Source of the DNA: a virus
Direction: 5' to 3' (one strand)
DNA: 25,592 bases
Virus record (IMG/VR): IMGVR_UViG_3300009285_000305
Span: 1-25,592 of that record
Below, in pieces: positions 24,256 to 25,592 of this stretch. Made by a program: the position numbers and the translations under genes. How positions within the stretch are numbered: position 1 is the first letter of the stretch; the number at the start of each line of letters is the position of its first letter. A model generated the notes under the pieces. It was given only the letters and a program-made list of their open reading frames with translations, did no database searches and had not been told where the DNA came from.

Positions 24256-24497
24256 CCCCTTTCTGCTCCAGCAAAGATCTTTCTTTTGAATCTTTCCTGA
24301 GGGTTCCGCGGGTGCCTCCTTCCAGTTCTGCTCTCGACAGCAACCTTCCTGAAAAACTACTCGCGTGTAAAACGCAGTCCATCTTCCTCGTTCGCCAGGG
24401 GACCTTGGGTGCTGGTGGGGTGGTTGGCTTTGGTGGTGGTAGGACGGATGATTGGAGAGGACGAGCAATGCCCGGCGTTGGACAGTTATTTTTCCAT
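24256..24497. other. divergent intergenic region, no convincing gene
   Basis: The stretch separates two outward promoters. It holds a 10-bp palindrome AAAGATCTTT (24273-24282), possibly an operator. From 24401 a plus-strand G-rich run follows (GGGTGCTGGTGGGGTGG, then GGTGGTGGTAGG). Both strands have open frames of 86-105 codons, but these have poor composition and no ribosome site, so I do not call them. Confidence 0.5.
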
Positions 24498-24526
24498 TTG
24501 ACAATTTAATGCTTTCATGATTTAAT
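24498..24526 (+). promoter_or_regulatory. sigma70-like promoter of the rightward gene
   Basis: Plus strand: perfect -35 TTGACA (24498-24503), a 17-nt spacer, then -10 TTTAAT (24521-24526). The expected start is near 24533. It faces away from the late promoter and drives the leader and the 143-aa gene. This is probably an early promoter read by host polymerase. Confidence 0.7.
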
Positions 24527-24532
24527 GTATCC

Positions 24533-24709
24533 ATAAGTTGATTGAAAGGAGGTGATGCAAGCGATTAGATTACTGGGAGTTGTATGAGACTGGCTCATAC
24601 GGTCGGCATGATGGACATACGCATAGGAATGCCGGCAACATGAAAAGGCTGAAGTCTTTGATAAAGCCTGCCATGATGTGGCGCAAAGCGCCAAGAAAGG
24701 TGGTTTATC
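24533..24709 (+). promoter_or_regulatory. structured 5' leader of about 177 nt
   Basis: Features in order: a full-length anti-SD match AAAGGAGGTGAT at about 24545-24556 with only a 10-codon frame after it. Next is a perfect 7-bp hairpin GTATGAG-5-CTCATAC (24582-24600), then CGGCAT/ATGCCG pairing (24604-24634). The last is a tight hairpin TGGCGC-AAA-GCGCCA (24679-24693) just before the AAAGGTGG ribosome site. Two micro-frames (24584-24643, 19 aa; 24640-24726, 28 basic aa) overlap ATGA-style and then overlap the 143-aa start. It could be an attenuator or translational switch; no known riboswitch class is recognised. Confidence 0.4.
24654..24675 (+). repeat. 22-bp inverted repeat, left copy
   Basis: This copy begins GTCTTTGATAAAG and continues to CCATG. 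Its reverse complement recurs at 25168-25189 with 2 mismatches (20 of 22). The two copies bracket the 143-aa gene, which lies 493 nt inside, and each is followed to the right by a GCGC hairpin. Confidence 0.75.
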
Positions 24710-25141
24710 ATGGCAGAGAAGATTAGATTGACCTGGAAGCTTGAAAACGGTTCGGAATTGGTCTGCGGCGTGAATGGTGGAACGAAAGAAGCCCCTGCGT
24801 TCGACTTCCTGTTTAGGGCAGAACTGCGGAAGTTGTTCCCTTCTTTTACGGAGTTGACCGTTGGGCAACGGTTCGCCATTCAGTATGGTGTGAAGCAGAA
24901 GTTGTCTGATGCACTCGCCCCGCCGGAGATTGAGACGATTCAGGATAAGAAAGCAACGCTGAAGTCCACGTGGGAAGAGTGGCTTTCCGGGAAGCTGTTC
25001 GAGAAGAAGGCAAGCACAAGGACAGCATTCGACCTGGAGGCAGCAGTCCGGGCTCTTCGAGCGCAGGGTCTCAAGGACGAAGTGATTGCAATGGCACTCC
25101 AGAAGCCCTTGGCTTTGGTTTCTGCAGTTGTGAAAGAGTAG
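24710..25141 (+). CDS. hypothetical protein, possible early gene (143 aa)
   Basis: The only confident plus-strand gene. ATG 24710 has AAAGGTGG 7-8 nt upstream. The protein starts with a beta hairpin (MAEKIRLTWKLENGSELVCG), continues with a helical middle (FDFLFRAELRKLFPSF, ELTVGQRFAIQYGVKQKLSD) and ends with a helix-turn-helix-like pair (LEAAVRALRAQGLKDEVIAM, then a short helix). DNA binding is possible but unproven. Transcription diverges from the late operon and uses a consensus promoter, which suggests an early or regulatory role. Inverted repeats of 22 bp flank it. The family is not recognised. Confidence 0.75.
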   Translation: MAEKIRLTWKLENGSELVCGVNGGTKEAPAFDFLFRAELRKLFPSFTELTVGQRFAIQYGVKQKLSDALAPPEIETIQDKKATLKSTWEEWLSGKLFEKKASTRTAFDLEAAVRALRAQGLKDEVIAMALQKPLALVSAVVKE

Positions 25142-25152
25142 ATTTTCTCTTT
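25133..25152 (+). terminator. weak hairpin across the 143-aa stop codon
   Basis: AAAGAG (25133-25138) pairs with CTCTTT (25147-25152) around an 8-nt loop that contains the TAG stop. The stem is AT-rich and lacks a long T-run, so termination would be inefficient. The GC-rich hairpin at 25200-25213 may be the stronger element. Confidence 0.25.
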
Positions 25153-25489
25153 AACTATCAAACTAAACATGGCAGGTTTTATCAAGGACTTTGGCTGGTT
25201 GGCGCTTGCGCCACAGGAAAGATTCACGTGGCGTTTTCGCCGGGGTTTTGGGGCATTGGGGCATTGGACGTTGGTTTCCACGCATCCATTATATAGGCCA
25301 TTTAAACGCAACGTGGGGCTTTTGTGGCGTGTTTCGTGGTTTCCACGTATGGTGGCATGGTCTAAAAACGTCGTGTCGTGTTGGAAAGATACACCATGAT
25401 GAGGTATGGACCATCAACAATCGAAGGTGTACCCTGTACCGTGTAACGTGTAATTTACGGTCGTCCCCACCGTTTCATGTCGTGAATCT
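25142..25489. other. non-coding repeat-rich region
   Basis: About 350 nt with no supported gene. It contains the right 22-bp inverted repeat, hairpins TGGCGC-TT-GCGCCA (25200-25213), GGCG-TTTT-CGCC (25230-25241) and CGTGG-TTT-CCACG (25335-25347). It also has a tandem GGGGCATT pair (25250-25265) and five CGTGG/CCACG pentamers between 25227 and 25347. An open frame 25169-25399 (76 codons, Trp/Arg-rich) has no ribosome site. The layout recalls an origin or protein-binding region. Confidence 0.5.
25168..25189 (-). repeat. 22-bp inverted repeat, right copy
   Basis: The reverse complement matches 24654-24675 at 20 of 22 bases. It starts 27 nt after the stop of the 143-aa gene. A GCGC hairpin follows at 25200-25213. 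Confidence 0.75.
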
Positions 25490-25592
25490 TTACTGTTGTC
25501 TTTCTCTCCTGGTCTCTTTCTTTACTTTGCTCTCCTTTACTGGCTCTTGCTCTACTGGCTTATTTCTTACTTTTATCTCTATAGTAAAAAAA
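25490..25592 (-). CDS. C-terminal end of a gene entering from the right edge
   Basis: The minus strand is open from the window edge to TAA at 25490-25492 and codes for about 33 residues ending KPVEQEPVKESKVKKETRR-ERQQ. The strand is strongly purine-rich and the peptide has PVxxEPVKE-like charged repeats, as seen in flexible protein tails, while the other frames are full of stops. It would be convergent with the 143-aa gene. The start and function lie outside the window. Confidence 0.4.
   Translation of the reverse strand, partial: FFTIEIKVRNKPVEQEPVKESKVKKETRRERQQ

Noticed and set aside
24411-24418. Octamer GCTGGTGG identical to the E. coli Chi site
   Set aside because: A single octamer in a G-rich run is expected by chance, and the host is unknown.
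24217-24534. 105-codon minus-strand open frame upstream of small terminase
   Set aside because: It covers both promoters, has no SD, and its composition (His/Pro/Arg/Gln-rich) is not protein-like.
25169-25399. 76-codon plus-strand open frame after the 143-aa gene
   Set aside because: It is very Trp/Arg-rich, has no ribosome site, and starts within the inverted repeat; it is more likely non-coding.
1-25592. tRNA genes, rRNA genes, CRISPR arrays, integrase or transposase
   Set aside because: None could be recognised on either strand. The repeats seen are pairs or protein-level repeats, not regular spacer arrays.

Overview
The window is a stretch of a double-stranded DNA bacteriophage genome, or a prophage or metagenomic phage contig. 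The evidence is a contiguous virion and packaging block on the minus strand: large terminase, P22-type portal, acidic scaffold, N4-gp56-family major capsid protein, gp4-like connector and gp10-like neck/tail protein. A lysis cassette and putative tail-fibre genes lie upstream of it. Genes are packed head to tail with strong AGGAGG-type ribosome sites and 1-60 nt gaps. No tape-measure or tail-tube gene is visible, and the portal, adaptor and capsid types are those of short-tailed phages, so a podovirus-like virion is the best inference. The host cannot be named. Consensus -35/-10 promoters, Sec signal peptides and an M15 endolysin suggest a bacterium, probably Gram-negative.

Layout, read along the minus strand from right to left. 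A sigma70-like promoter (24227-24255) precedes a probable small terminase (GTG at 24202). Five consecutive genes with N-terminal Sec signals follow (23769 down to 15799): a small anchored beta protein, a 1083-aa fibre-like protein, a LamG lectin-like protein, a protein of about 765 aa with a RIFT-barrel/rhamnogalacturonan-lyase-like N-terminus, and a 380-aa jelly-roll protein. Next are a membrane-anchored coiled-coil protein, an M15 endolysin and a one-TM peptide (lysis), then a Lys-rich micro-ORF, large terminase, portal, scaffold and major capsid protein. These are followed by two small decoration-like proteins, the connector, a gp10-like protein and a set of appendage or neck proteins. That set includes a transglutaminase-fold protein that has lost its catalytic Cys and His, and a mosaic AT-rich tail protein. 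The operon runs off the left edge.

On the right, a perfect TTGACA-17-TTTAAT promoter on the plus strand drives a structured leader of about 177 nt and a 143-aa protein of unknown function. That gene is bracketed by a 22-bp inverted repeat and two GC-rich hairpins. A repeat-rich non-coding stretch follows, and the C-terminal end of another minus-strand gene enters from the right edge.

The most unusual content is the block of five Sec-signal genes between small terminase and lysis, two of which end in the same C-terminal tag (ISGGT[IL]R). Next come the degenerate transglutaminase-like appendage, the LPxL repeats shared by two adjacent appendage genes, and a conserved palindromic element in two of the few real gaps of the late operon. 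I saw no tRNA, rRNA, CRISPR array, transposase or integrase.
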